DNA of 64,000 nucleotides from an uncultured Clostridia bacterium (lineage in GTDB: Bacteria; Bacillota; Clostridia; UMGS1810): assembly GCA_934463165.1 (NCBI GenBank), contig CAKSJG010000016.1, forward strand, positions 1-64,000, given 5' to 3'. Positions 18,666 to 26,791 of the stretch are shown piece after piece. Every line of letters begins with the position of its first letter. The first letter of the stretch is position 1. The notes below the pieces were generated by a model. The model saw only the letters and a list, made by a program, of their open reading frames with translations, did no database searches and had not been told where the DNA came from. The translations under genes and the position numbers were made by a program.

Positions 18666-19550
18666 TTGAAAAAAATATCGGACAGTAATTATAATACAGA
18701 TTCGGACCGCGGCTCGGTAAATGACAAAGCTTATTCCGATGTTCCGCTCATCGATGCGGCCGATAAAAGAAAAAGCGGAGCGCCCTATACCGAAAGAAAA
18801 AAAACACGGTATAAAATATCATCTTCAAGGATGAAAGCGGCGGGAATACTTTTTCTTGCCGCCGCTGCGATTCTTCTTATATGCATGTCGCCGATTTTTA
18901 AAATAAAAACGGTTAATGTCAGCGGTAACAGCACAATAAAGACGGAAGAAATAGTCAAGGCTTCGGGCATAAAAAAGGGAGTAAACATTTTTTCGGCAGA
19001 TATGGATTCCGCCAAAAAAAATGTTATGAAAGTCGGCAGAATCAATTCCGTAAGCATAAGCAGATCGCTTCCGGGTAAGGTGACGATCTATGTTGACGAA
19101 CAGACGGAATCCGCATACATAAAAGAAAAAAACGCATATGTCGGCATCGGAACGGATTGCAGAGTTCTGAACACAAACACAAAGGCATCGGAGAACGTCC
19201 CCGTGATAAACGGAGTAACGGCGTCAAATTCAAAAAACGGCGAATTTGTAAAGCTGACCGATAAAGATGCCAAAACAAAGACGGAAATTATCATACGTAT
19301 GCTCACCGAGCTTAAGGCTCAGGACATCCTTACCGATATAAAAACGATAAACATAAAGGATCTGAATGACATAAATCTCACACTCACAACGGATACCCTT
19401 GTAAACCTCGGTTCCGACGGCGAATCGAACGGAGATAAGCTTGAATACAAAATAGCGTATCTCAAAGCAATTCTTGCAAAAATCCCCGCCCAGCAGGGCG
19501 GTGTGATCGAGCTTTCCGATACCGAAAACGTAACAAGCAGAATGTCATAA
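18666..19550 (+). CDS. ftsQ: Division protein DivIB/FtsQ
   Basis: TTG start at 18666, two bases after the murA stop. The 294-residue protein has a long charged cytoplasmic N-terminus, one membrane helix (residues of about 55-77) and then a POTRA domain starting at I-K-T-V-N-V-S-G-N-S near residue 80, followed by the FtsQ beta domain. It links FtsL and the septal synthase in the divisome. Gene order (between murA and ftsZ) agrees. Confidence 0.9.
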   Translation: MKKISDSNYNTDSDRGSVNDKAYSDVPLIDAADKRKSGAPYTERKKTRYKISSSRMKAAGILFLAAAAILLICMSPIFKIKTVNVSGNSTIKTEEIVKASGIKKGVNIFSADMDSAKKNVMKVGRINSVSISRSLPGKVTIYVDEQTESAYIKEKNAYVGIGTDCRVLNTNTKASENVPVINGVTASNSKNGEFVKLTDKDAKTKTEIIIRMLTELKAQDILTDIKTINIKDLNDINLTLTTDTLVNLGSDGESNGDKLEYKIAYLKAILAKIPAQQGGVIELSDTENVTSRMS

Positions 19551-19650
19551 TTCGCTCGGAAATCAAAACCGTAAGAAGTCTAAAATTAAAATTGTTTAAA
19601 TTGTACAAAAATATAAAAAACGTTAAAAAACTATAGCATTCTTGCGGATG

Positions 19651-19666
19651 TTATGGTATAATAAAT
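19651..19666 (+). promoter_or_regulatory. Extended -10 promoter of ftsZ
   Basis: TGGTATAAT (TATAAT at 19657-19662) forms an extended -10 element, which can compensate for the weak -35 (TAGCAT near 19634). The start would be near 19669, 27 bases before ftsZ. It would let ftsZ be expressed separately from the upstream operon. Confidence 0.6.
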
Positions 19667-19695
19667 TATTAATATGGGATAGAGGAGGAAAAGTC

Positions 19696-20757
19696 GTGTT
19701 GGAATTTGATAACGAAAGAGAAATTATAGGAGCTAATATGAAGGTTGTCGGAGTCGGCGGCGGCGGAAACAACGCTATTGACCGCATGATTGAAGACGGT
19801 CTTGCCGGAGTTGGATTTATAGCCGTTAATACCGACAGACAGGTTTTGTTCGGTGAAAACGGAACACAGGCAAATGAAAAAATACAGATTGGAGAAAAGC
19901 TTACAAAGGGTCTCGGAGCGGGCGCTAATCCCGAAGTAGGTCAGAAAGCCGCTGAAGAGAGCCGCGATGAAATTAAGCAGGCTCTTCATGATGCCAATAT
20001 GGTATTCGTTACGGCAGGTATGGGCGGCGGAACCGGTACCGGTGCTGCGCCGATTGTCGCATCTACCGCAAAGGAGATGGGCATCCTTACCGTCGGTGTT
20101 GTTACAAAGCCGTTTGTTTTTGAAGGCAAACAGAGAATGGAACGCGCCGAAAAAGGCATTGAAGTCCTTAAGGACTGTGTAGACGCTCTTGTAGTTATCC
20201 CTAACAATAAACTCCTTGATATATGTGACAGAAAAACTTCTATGAAAGACGCTTTCAAAATGGCTGACCAGATTCTCAGCCAGGGTGTAAAAGGTATATC
20301 CGACCTTATCACAAGTCCGGGTTACATCAACCTTGACTTTGCCGATATTTCATCCGTTATGAGAAATACCGGTGTGGCTCACATGGGTATCGGACGTGCA
20401 TCCGGTGACAACCGTGCCGAAGAAGCTGTTAAAGACGCTATTTACAGTCCGCTTCTTGAAACGACAATCGACGGCGCAAAGAAAGTTGTGCTCAACGTTG
20501 CCGGCAGCAGCGATCTCGGACTCATGGAAATAGAACAGGCTTCCGAGCTTGTACATCAGCTTGTTGATCCCGATGCAAATATCATATTCGGTACATCCAT
20601 TGACGAATCTCTCGGTGACGAAATTGTTATCACCGTTGTTGCAACGGGTTTTGAAAGTGCTTCCGACAAGAAAAAAGAAGCCGATGATACTTTGGTTTCG
20701 GGCGATTCATTTGACGTCGGTGATTTTGAAATTCCTGATTTCTTAAACAGAAAGTAA
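19696..20757 (+). CDS. ftsZ: Cell division GTPase FtsZ
   Basis: GTG at 19696 is chosen because GGAGG at 19684-19688 lies seven bases upstream and the protein then starts at the usual point (L-E-F-D-N). The tubulin signature G-G-G-T-G-T-G is at about residue 108 and the synergy-loop region is intact. At 353 residues the disordered linker is short, going almost straight into the conserved C-terminal peptide ([11 protein letters not shown]) that binds FtsA, SepF or EzrA. It forms the Z-ring. No ftsA is present upstream. Confidence 0.97.
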   Translation: MLEFDNEREIIGANMKVVGVGGGGNNAIDRMIEDGLAGVGFIAVNTDRQVLFGENGTQANEKIQIGEKLTKGLGAGANPEVGQKAAEESRDEIKQALHDANMVFVTAGMGGGTGTGAAPIVASTAKEMGILTVGVVTKPFVFEGKQRMERAEKGIEVLKDCVDALVVIPNNKLLDICDRKTSMKDAFKMADQILSQGVKGISDLITSPGYINLDFADISSVMRNTGVAHMGIGRASGDNRAEEAVKDAIYSPLLETTIDGAKKVVLNVAGSSDLGLMEIEQASELVHQLVDPDANIIFGTSIDESLGDEIVITVVATGFESASDKKKEADDTLVSGDSFDVGDFEIPDFLNRK

Positions 20758-20760
20758 TTT

Positions 20761-20798
20761 AAATATGCTGTATATATAGTTGTATATACAGCATATTT
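20761..20798 (+). terminator. Long hairpin after ftsZ
   Basis: AAATATGCTGTATATA (20761-20776) pairs with its complement ending at 20798 around a short loop, giving 16 base pairs. Only a weak T run follows, so it may stabilise the ftsZ mRNA end as much as terminate. Confidence 0.55.
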
Positions 20799-20850
20799 AT
20801 CTTTAAAACGATCATGGGAAAAGCAAATTAAATTAATCGGGGTAAAAATT

Positions 20851-21306
20851 ATGAAATGTCCGTATTGTGAATATCTAGAAAGTAAGGTCATAGATTCTCG
20901 TCAGATAGATGACGGTGCGTCTATCAGAAGGCGCAGAGAGTGTTTAAAATGTGAAAAAAGATTTACCACCTATGAACAGGTAGAATCCGTGCCGCTTATT
21001 GTAATAAAAAAAGACGGCAAGCGCCAGTCATATGACAGGCAGAAGCTTTTGAACGGAATACTTCGCGCATGTGAAAAAACCAATGTTACATATGCTCAGA
21101 TAGAGAGTTTGGTAAATGAAGTCGAAAGTGCGCTCAGCTCTATGTATGACCGTGAAATACCGTCAACCGAAATCGGCGAGCTTGTCATGGATAAGCTTAA
21201 AAAGCTGAATGATATAGCTTACGTGAGGTTTGCCTCGGTTTACCGCGAATTCAGAGATGTCAATTCATTTATGGAAGAGCTCAGTTCTCTTATTCATAAA
21301 AAGTAA
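20851..21306 (+). CDS. nrdR: Transcriptional repressor NrdR
   Basis: ATG at 20851 after CGGGGT. The 151-residue protein has the N-terminal zinc ribbon (C-P-Y-C at 3-6, C-L-K-C near 31-34, with R-R-R-R-E between them) and an ATP-cone domain starting near residue 49. NrdR represses ribonucleotide reductase genes when dATP is high. It often lies near ftsZ in Clostridia. Full length, with no unusual feature. Confidence 0.96.
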   Translation: MKCPYCEYLESKVIDSRQIDDGASIRRRRECLKCEKRFTTYEQVESVPLIVIKKDGKRQSYDRQKLLNGILRACEKTNVTYAQIESLVNEVESALSSMYDREIPSTEIGELVMDKLKKLNDIAYVRFASVYREFRDVNSFMEELSSLIHKK

Positions 21307-21311
21307 TTTAG

Positions 21312-21342
21312 GCGAGGCAAAGTTATTTTGCTTCGCTTTTTT
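21312..21342 (+). terminator. Rho-independent terminator after nrdR
   Basis: GCGAGGCAAA (21312-21321) pairs with TTTGCTTCGC (21327-21336) with one G-U pair and a five-base loop, followed by six T residues. Confidence 0.85.
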
Positions 21343-21359
21343 GAAAGGATTTTGCATTT

Positions 21360-22373
21360 TTGGGAATGAATTTTTTAAAAAAGATTAAAATAGGTAATGT
21401 GGAAATAAGCAATAATATTTTTCTTGCTCCGATGGCGGGAATAACCGATCTTGCTTTCAGAACAATCTGCAAAAAATACGGTGCCGGTCTTGTTTTTTCG
21501 GAGATGGTGAGCGCAAAAGCAATGCACTACGGTGATAAAAAAACCGGGAAGATATATGAAACGTCGGCTTTTGAACAGCCCATGGCGGTTCAGATTTTCG
21601 GTCATGAGCCGGATATTATGGCAGAGGCGGCAAAAAAGCTTGAATCGGAAGGTGTTCCCGTAATAGACATCAATTTCGGCTGCCCGGCGCCTAAGGTTAC
21701 AAGCGGAGGAGACGGCAGCGCCGTCTTAAAAGATACGGCGCTTTTTTCAAAAATTATCGGTGAGGTCAAAAGGAATGTCTCCGTTCCGGTTATGTGTAAG
21801 GTCAGATGCGGCTATGATGATTTTATCGATATGACAAATCTTTCGCATATTGCGCGCGAAAGCGGAGCCGATGCAATCACGGTTCACGGCAGGACGCGCG
21901 CCATGTTTTACGGAGGCACCGCCGATTGGGATAAGATAAAAGAGGTAAAATCCGCCGTATCAATTCCCGTCATAGGAAACGGAGATATAACATCTCCCGA
22001 AGATGCTGAAAAAAACTTTGCATACAGCGGGTGCGACGCAATTATGATAGGGCGCGGCGCAAGAGGAAATCCGTTTATCTTTTCGCAGATTAAAGAATAT
22101 TTTGAAACAGGGTCGTATACGCGTATATCGGACGAAAAAAGACTTGAGGTAATGAAAGAACACATATTTCTTTTGTGTGAGATTAAAGGCGAATATGTGG
22201 GTGTCAGAGAAGCGCGCAAGCACATTGCATGGTACACCAAGGGCATGCACGCAAGCACAAATCTGCGCACGGCGGTGTGCAGGTGCGAAAGCTTAAAAGA
22301 GCTTATTTCCGTTATTGATGAATATAAAAATTTTATATCCGAAGGAGAGGATTGCAATGAAAAAATCAACTAA
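21360..22373 (+). CDS. dusB: tRNA-dihydrouridine synthase (DusB type)
   Basis: The start is uncertain between TTG at 21360 and ATG at 21366; AAAGGA at about 21344 is nearer in spacing to the TTG. The 337-residue TIM-barrel FMN enzyme shows A-P-M-A-G-I-T-D near the N-terminus, the active-site segment N-F-G-C-P-A-P-K-V near residue 103, V-H-G-R-T-R near residue 176 and the G-N-G-D-I phosphate-binding motif near residue 206. It reduces uridine in tRNA D-loops. Its end overlaps the next gene by 17 bases. Confidence 0.93.
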   Translation: MGMNFLKKIKIGNVEISNNIFLAPMAGITDLAFRTICKKYGAGLVFSEMVSAKAMHYGDKKTGKIYETSAFEQPMAVQIFGHEPDIMAEAAKKLESEGVPVIDINFGCPAPKVTSGGDGSAVLKDTALFSKIIGEVKRNVSVPVMCKVRCGYDDFIDMTNLSHIARESGADAITVHGRTRAMFYGGTADWDKIKEVKSAVSIPVIGNGDITSPEDAEKNFAYSGCDAIMIGRGARGNPFIFSQIKEYFETGSYTRISDEKRLEVMKEHIFLLCEIKGEYVGVREARKHIAWYTKGMHASTNLRTAVCRCESLKELISVIDEYKNFISEGEDCNEKIN

Positions 22374-22725
22374 AATTATGGCGGTTTGTTTTTCTGCCGC
22401 GGCGCTTGCGGCGGCTGCCGGAATAATGTATATGAATGCAAAAGCCGGCGAAAAAAGATACGCATGCATATTTGACGACGGAAAGCTCGTTCAGAAAATC
22501 GATCTTTCCAATGTTTCCAATCCGTATAAAATAGAGCTTGCCGACAATGTTATTCTTGTCGAAAAAGGGCAGATATCAATGATAGATGCAGACTGCCCGG
22601 ATAAGCTTTGCATAAAGCAGGGTGCAATATCCGACAGTGCGCGCCCGATCGTATGCCTGCCGAATAAAATTGTCATCAAGCTTACGGATGACAAAGACGA
22701 TGTCGATATCGATAATTTTGACTGA
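22357..22725 (+). CDS. NusG domain II-containing membrane protein
   Basis: ATG at 22357 follows GAAGGAGAGG, inside the end of dusB. The 122-residue protein has one N-terminal membrane helix (residues of about 7-26) and then a NusG_II-like beta domain, ending with P-I-V-C-L-P-N-K-I-V-I-K, the typical C-terminal motif of this family. These proteins are nearly always next to a Gx-type membrane protein, as here. Their biochemical role is unproven; they often accompany FMN or electron-transport genes. Confidence 0.85.
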   Translation: MKKSTKIMAVCFSAAALAAAAGIMYMNAKAGEKRYACIFDDGKLVQKIDLSNVSNPYKIELADNVILVEKGQISMIDADCPDKLCIKQGAISDSARPIVCLPNKIVIKLTDDKDDVDIDNFD

Positions 22726-22746
22726 TAAAATCGATCGGAGACGAAA

Positions 22747-23262
22747 ATGAAAATTCGTACTTTAACAGCGGACGCGCTTCTTGCGGCGCTTTCTATGTGT
22801 GTGTATGCAATAGAGAGCGCCGTTCCGCCTCTTGTTGCCGTTCCGGGTGTGAAGCTCGGTCTTGCAAATGCCGTAACTCTTACGGCAATTTACATAGTCG
22901 GCAAAAAAAATGCCCTGTGTGTTTTGGCGGTCAGGCTTTTGCTCACGGCGCTTATATTCGGCAATATGATGTCGTTTGTGTTCAGCGCGTGCGCAGGGAT
23001 TGCATGCTATACGGTGATGGTTTTGTGCACCCGATTTATTGATGAAAACGATATGTGGGCAACAAGTATATTCGGCGCAATCGCACATAACGGCGTGCAG
23101 GTTGCAATTGCTGCGCTGACCGTCGGCACAAGCTCGCTTATGTATTATTTTTTTGTTTTGATGCTGTCAGCCGTTATATGCGGTCTGTTTACGGGCATAT
23201 GCGCAAAATACAGCGTTAAGCTGTTTTATCGCTCCGGATTTGCGAAAAGATATAAAGCGTAA
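22747..23262 (+). CDS. Gx transporter family membrane protein
   Basis: ATG at 22747 after CGGAGACG. The 171-residue protein is almost all membrane helices (about five) with the family segment P-G-V-K-L-G-L-A-N near residue 33 and a Gly-rich I-F-G-N-M-M-S loop. It was formerly annotated as heptaprenyl diphosphate synthase component I, which is thought to be a misnomer; the fold is related to ECF-type substrate-binding membrane proteins. It pairs with the NusG-II gene 22 bases upstream and ends the operon. Substrate unknown. Confidence 0.85.
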   Translation: MKIRTLTADALLAALSMCVYAIESAVPPLVAVPGVKLGLANAVTLTAIYIVGKKNALCVLAVRLLLTALIFGNMMSFVFSACAGIACYTVMVLCTRFIDENDMWATSIFGAIAHNGVQVAIAALTVGTSSLMYYFFVLMLSAVICGLFTGICAKYSVKLFYRSGFAKRYKA

Positions 23263-23282
23263 GCGCGCTTATGCATCTAACC

Positions 23283-23312
23283 TTGAATATTATTTCAAAA
23301 GAGAGTTATAAT
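23283..23312 (+). promoter_or_regulatory. Possible orphan promoter
   Basis: TTGAAT (23283-23288) and TATAAT (23307-23312) are 18 bases apart, located after the last gene of the operon and 60 bases before its terminator. Confidence 0.45.
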
Positions 23313-23318
23313 AGATAC

Positions 23319-23411
23319 TGTCAGTCATCGCTTTCCGCGGAGCATGGTGATTTTATCATATATTTCTATTTAAAAAAGAACAGCGGCCGTTCGGCTGCTG
23401 CTCTTTTTTAA
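23319..23411 (+). ncRNA. Candidate small RNA (about 90 bases) ending at the terminator
   Basis: From the start predicted by the promoter at 23283-23312 a transcript would run to the terminator at 23371-23411. Near its 5' end TCATC and GCTT can pair with GAGC and GGTGA around CCGC, giving a bulged stem at about 23326-23351. There is no good reading frame in it. It is not a recognised RNA family; it could also be just the operon's 3' end. Confidence 0.3.
23371..23411. terminator. Bidirectional terminator between the dcw operon and the capsid cassette
   Basis: An arm TAAAAAAGAACAGCGGCCG (23371-23389) pairs with the stretch ending at 23411 with two G-U type mismatches and a very short loop. A and T runs on both sides suit convergent transcription. 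Confidence 0.85.
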
Positions 23412-23481
23412 ATGAGAACCCGGTTTAATTTGATACATATTTCAATGTAAAAACATTTTTCCGAGCACGAAATCACATATA

Positions 23482-23766
23482 TTAATTCATAAGCTCAAAT
23501 GCCCCGGCATTTTTGCTGAGCTGTGCGTTGAATTCCGCTGCAAAGCTGTCCTGTGCTTCGCTGTTTTTAAGTGCTATTGCGTATTTGCGCGGAATAAGCA
23601 CTTCCTTTCCTCTCGGAACAATCATTCCGACGCCGTTTACTGCGACGAAAATGTCGTCCTTGTATTTGTCATTGTCTTTAAAAAGCTTCACCGGCACAAG
23701 CTCGTTGTAATATTCATGATCGCTCTTTATGTGTGCCGTTTCTCGGTTTTCGGTTTTTGCTGCCAT
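23482..23766 (-). CDS. Small phage-type protein downstream of the capsid gene
   Basis: A 94-residue protein starting at ATG 23766 with AAAGAAAGGCGG upstream. The segment V-P-V-K-L-F-K-D-N-D-K-Y-K-D-D-I-F-V-A-V-N-G resembles small proteins found right after major capsid genes in Clostridia prophages. Its role is not known; it may be a capsid accessory or head-completion protein. It is the last gene of the three-gene cassette and faces the dcw operon across a bidirectional terminator. Confidence 0.75.
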   Translation of the reverse strand: MAAKTENRETAHIKSDHEYYNELVPVKLFKDNDKYKDDIFVAVNGVGMIVPRGKEVLIPRKYAIALKNSEAQDSFAAEFNAQLSKNAGAFELMN

Positions 23767-23794
23767 TAATGTATACCGCCTTTCTTTGATGTTA

Positions 23795-25054
23795 TTAGTT
23801 TGCGCCGCCCTGGAATGTGGATGCGCTTTCGATTCTTATCATGTAGTTTTCAACAAGTCTTTCCGCAGTTTTTGTGCCTTTCCAGCCTGCTGTAGCTCTT
23901 TGATTGAGCGGATCCGCTGTTCCGCCCGAGCCGAGCTGCTTAACAATGTGTTGGAGTCCTCCTCCGGTTACCTCCGTAACACCGTATGCGTTGGCGCCGA
24001 GCACAAGAGTGGAATATATGTCTCTGCCGTCCGCTCCGGAATCTCCGGGGTAAATAGCGCTGTTTGCAGTCGGTGTAGTTGTCGGCGCTTTGGAAAGATA
24101 AATATAATTGCTTGCCGCATTAAAGCCGCAGATTTCGGCAACCTCATATACGCTGCCCGTTTTGATTTGAATGCTTCTTCCGATAAGCGAGTTATCATCG
24201 GCGCTTATGGTTTCGTTAACGGTTACCTGATATTTGCTTGCTTCGCCCTTGCCCTCCGTGACTGTTCCGGCAGCCGAGAGCGCGTTGTATGCCGAAACGG
24301 TAAGGTTTCTTGAACCCTTAGTAAGGTCGGGAGCGTGGAATATTTTGGCTTCCGTGCTTTCAACGAATCTTATTCCGGCAAGCTTTCCTATTTCACCCTC
24401 AAAAAGCTCCGTTGCCGCGCTGTATTTGTGCACGTCGATCCATTCGTCATCACGCATGAGGTCGTATGCAACGTCCGGATGAATTATTGCCACGTAGCTC
24501 CCGTTTATTTTGGGGGCATTCTGCGTTTTAAGGAATCTTGCCGCTCTGAATATATCGTCAACAGTGATTTTGCATTCCGATGTGAGTGCGCTTCTGTCTT
24601 CCTTGCCGCCCGCATACATAACGCTTGTACCGCCGTTTAAAATCTCTCTTGTAACGGTGTCAAGAGTTGATCCTGCCTGTGAGCCGAGAAGCTTTGTGGT
24701 TTCGAGCAATGTGTTGTCAATAGCCGTAAGCATGAGCACATCCGACATTGTAACATAATAACCGTACTGTTCAACGGTTGCGGTTACATTTGTTACGGAG
24801 AGTGATCCGCCGTCGGGTGTTACGCCCTCGGAGAGGGGAGTCGTCGCCTTTGAAAACGGAATAAATTTACGGAATTCAATTGACTTACCTCCGTTTACGG
24901 GGATCGGGTGCTTCTGACCGAACTGATCGTGAACGAGGTTTGGCTTTGCGTTATCGATAAGATAATCGCTGTAATAGGTTTTCATTTCGGCAGATAAAGT
25001 ATTTGTGCCGGTTGTGTTTGTATTCATGTCAAAAAGTTTAAGATTAATTTTCAT
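23795..25054 (-). CDS. N4-gp56-family phage major capsid protein
   Basis: ATG at 25054 follows AAAGGAGACC on the minus strand. The 419-residue protein reads as an N4-gp56-type major capsid protein of the HK97 fold: N-terminal L-F-D-M-N-T-N-T-T-G-T-N-T-L-S, the E-M-K-T-Y-Y-S-D-Y-L-I-D-N-A-K-P helix, then K-S-I-E-F-R-K-F and the Y-G-Y-Y-V-T-M-S-D-V segment near residue 97. It has normal length with no frameshift or stop. It should self-assemble with the scaffold encoded upstream. No portal, terminase, protease or tail gene is nearby, so the shell may not package phage DNA. Confidence 0.88.
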   Translation of the reverse strand: MKINLKLFDMNTNTTGTNTLSAEMKTYYSDYLIDNAKPNLVHDQFGQKHPIPVNGGKSIEFRKFIPFSKATTPLSEGVTPDGGSLSVTNVTATVEQYGYYVTMSDVLMLTAIDNTLLETTKLLGSQAGSTLDTVTREILNGGTSVMYAGGKEDRSALTSECKITVDDIFRAARFLKTQNAPKINGSYVAIIHPDVAYDLMRDDEWIDVHKYSAATELFEGEIGKLAGIRFVESTEAKIFHAPDLTKGSRNLTVSAYNALSAAGTVTEGKGEASKYQVTVNETISADDNSLIGRSIQIKTGSVYEVAEICGFNAASNYIYLSKAPTTTPTANSAIYPGDSGADGRDIYSTLVLGANAYGVTEVTGGGLQHIVKQLGSGGTADPLNQRATAGWKGTKTAERLVENYMIRIESASTFQGGAN

Positions 25055-25072
25055 TATTGGTCTCCTTTCAAA

Positions 25073-25951
25073 TTAAAAGCTGATTTGTTCTCCGCGTGCA
25101 ACTCTGCGCGCTATTTCAGCTCTTTCCGAGGGAGTAAGCTTGGATACATCTTTTGTAAAAAGAGCCGTGCTTTTTCCGGATATACCGTTTTCGGCAGGTC
25201 TTGAATTTCTGGCTCTTATGGCATCCGTGGTCTGCTTTCTTGCGTCATCTGCCGCCTTATTTACCAAGCTGTCCACTATTTCATCGTGGTGAACGGTCAG
25301 ATAAGCGTCTCTCAGTGATATTCCCGCTTGCAAAAGTCTTAGGAATTCGGGGTTTCCCGCTTCCGTCTCCATGTCAAAATCGGGGTATTTTTCGCTTATC
25401 TGTGCCGATTCCTCCAGCCATGAACGCAGGGTGTTTTCCATTTTGATATCGCTTTGCTGCTGCATCATCTGTCTCTTTATGCTTTCGTTTTCAAATTCAA
25501 GCCTTTTGAGATGTTTAAGAGTATCCGTGTCAATCCCTCTTTTCTCGGCTTCTTCTTTTATGAAGCCGTCGTCGTTTGTTATTGCGTCTTTAAGTCCGCC
25601 GATGTCATCACCCGTTATGCCGTATTTCATTTTGAGCATCTCAATGATTTTTTCGTTTTGAATATTTTTTTCTTTGAGTGCGGAGCTCTCTTTAAACCTT
25701 CGTTTCAAATTATTCTGTATTCTCCGATCAAATTCTTCTTTGTACTTACCCTTGATAAGCTCTTCAAACTCGGCGTTTTTGTCGGTAATGACTTCCGCTG
25801 CCTTCATTTCTTCGGCAGCGCCGTTTTCTTCGTCGGCTGTCCGGTTTTGCGGTTGAGCGTCCGCCGCATCGGGGGATGCCTGTGCATTCGGTGCACCGTC
25901 CGGTGCGCCGGCATCTCCGTCAAATAAATTCAGCTCCATTTTGTATTTCAT
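25073..25951 (-). CDS. Phage scaffold-like protein (DUF4355 type)
   Basis: ATG at 25951 has GAAAGGAAGG upstream; an in-frame ATG at 26026 lies in the probable leader and is rejected. The 292-residue protein has an acidic Ala/Pro-rich N-terminus (residues of about 8-50), a long coiled-coil middle (60-190) and a C-terminus with K-L-T-P-S-E-R-A-E-I-A-R-R-V-A-R-G near residue 274. Such coiled-coil scaffolds are encoded immediately upstream of N4-gp56 capsid genes and direct shell assembly. Eighteen bases separate it from the capsid gene, so one transcript is likely. Confidence 0.82.
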   Translation of the reverse strand: MKYKMELNLFDGDAGAPDGAPNAQASPDAADAQPQNRTADEENGAAEEMKAAEVITDKNAEFEELIKGKYKEEFDRRIQNNLKRRFKESSALKEKNIQNEKIIEMLKMKYGITGDDIGGLKDAITNDDGFIKEEAEKRGIDTDTLKHLKRLEFENESIKRQMMQQQSDIKMENTLRSWLEESAQISEKYPDFDMETEAGNPEFLRLLQAGISLRDAYLTVHHDEIVDSLVNKAADDARKQTTDAIRARNSRPAENGISGKSTALFTKDVSKLTPSERAEIARRVARGEQISF

Positions 25952-26189
25952 GTTTTCCTTCCTTTCGTCTTTCCGAAGTGTCCGGTTATCTCCGGTCTTT
26001 CCCGGGAGTCCGCAAGCCGATGTCATCCTTGGGCATTGTGTAGGTTTTTTGCTTCATCAAGCTTACGGATACTATTATACATTACTTTCAAAAATTTTTT
26101 TTGCTCCGTACGAAAAAAATAAAACGCCCGAAAATACGGATGCCATGCGGCTTTTAAAGATTTTTGCGTAAAAAAATATGCAAAATGGG
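25952..26189 (-). other. Leader and possible promoter of the capsid cassette
   Basis: Read on the minus strand, TATAAT lies at 26079-26074 but lacks a good -35. About 115 bases then precede the scaffold start and contain GC-rich segments able to pair (CCGG-rich stretch at about 25980-26010). No gene is seen here. The cassette therefore probably has its own start and a leader, rather than read-through from the lipoprotein gene. Confidence 0.35.
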
Positions 26190-26225
26190 CAAAAAAATAT
26201 CACGTATGTTTTACCATACGTGATA
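26190..26225 (-). terminator. Terminator after the lipoprotein gene, insulating the capsid cassette
   Basis: ATCACGTATG and its complement (26199-26208 and 26215-26224) form a strong stem with a six-base loop; on the minus strand a T7 run follows (A run at 26191-26197). Confidence 0.85.
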
Positions 26226-26274
26226 GTATAATTAGGCATATCGTGTTCAAATCCCGTATGCCTGCAATATTAAA

Positions 26275-26775
26275 TCAATTCCCCGATCCGGCCTGTGCCT
26301 GCTGAACTTCGAGAATAACCTGTATCTGATCCAAAATCTTTTTTTCTTCTTCGCTTCCGCTTCCCTTAACCTTGGCATACTCTGTCATAAGATTTTGCAG
26401 ATTCTCGCTTGTCAGCTCAACTTCGGTGCCGTCCTCGGTCTTTGCCGCCTTGTTGCCTTTTGAATCGGTGTATACCTCGGCATTACCGTATTTTGTCTGT
26501 TCGTTTTGAGCTGCATTTCCCGATTGATTGCTGCCCGATGCCGCTGTTTCGTTTTGATTTGCCGATGCGTTGTCCGACTTTTTCGTGTTGTCGGACTGAC
26601 CGTCACTGTTTTTATTTTTGTCGTTTTTTTCGTTCGTCTTTTTCTCGGAAGATGAAGAATTTTTATTATTTTTTGCATCATCCGATTTTCCGCATCCGGC
26701 AAGCATGGACGCTCCCGAAATAAGCGCAAGTGCGGTAAGCAGTGCCGCTGTTTTTTTAAAATTAATACCTTTCAT
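26275..26775 (-). CDS. Low-complexity predicted lipoprotein
   Basis: ATG at 26775 follows TCGGAGGTGG; a longer frame upstream overlaps the phosphoribosyltransferase gene and is rejected. Signal peptide with lipobox L-A-G-C (Cys28). Residues of about 30-105 are a Lys/Asn/Ser/Asp-rich disordered linker, followed by a compact C-terminal part with V-Y-T-D-S-K-G-N near residue 107 and helices. The C-terminal part repeats the common extracellular Y-T-D-x-x-G pattern but no family is recognised. It lies 16 bases after the phosphoribosyltransferase gene, so the two are co-transcribed. Confidence 0.75.
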   Translation of the reverse strand: MKGINFKKTAALLTALALISGASMLAGCGKSDDAKNNKNSSSSEKKTNEKNDKNKNSDGQSDNTKKSDNASANQNETAASGSNQSGNAAQNEQTKYGNAEVYTDSKGNKAAKTEDGTEVELTSENLQNLMTEYAKVKGSGSEEEKKILDQIQVILEVQQAQAGSGN

Positions 26776-26791
26776 TAAATCCACCTCCGAA

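Noticed and set aside
25952..26026. Longer scaffold protein starting at 26026
   Set aside because: No ribosome binding site there, whereas GAAAGGAAGG sits before ATG 25951 and the protein then starts like its neighbours.
26233..26262. tRNA-like piece (GTTCAAATCCCG between GGCATA and TATGCC)
   Set aside because: Only a T-arm-like loop with mismatches and a short stem; there is no D-arm or anticodon arm, so it is not a tRNA.
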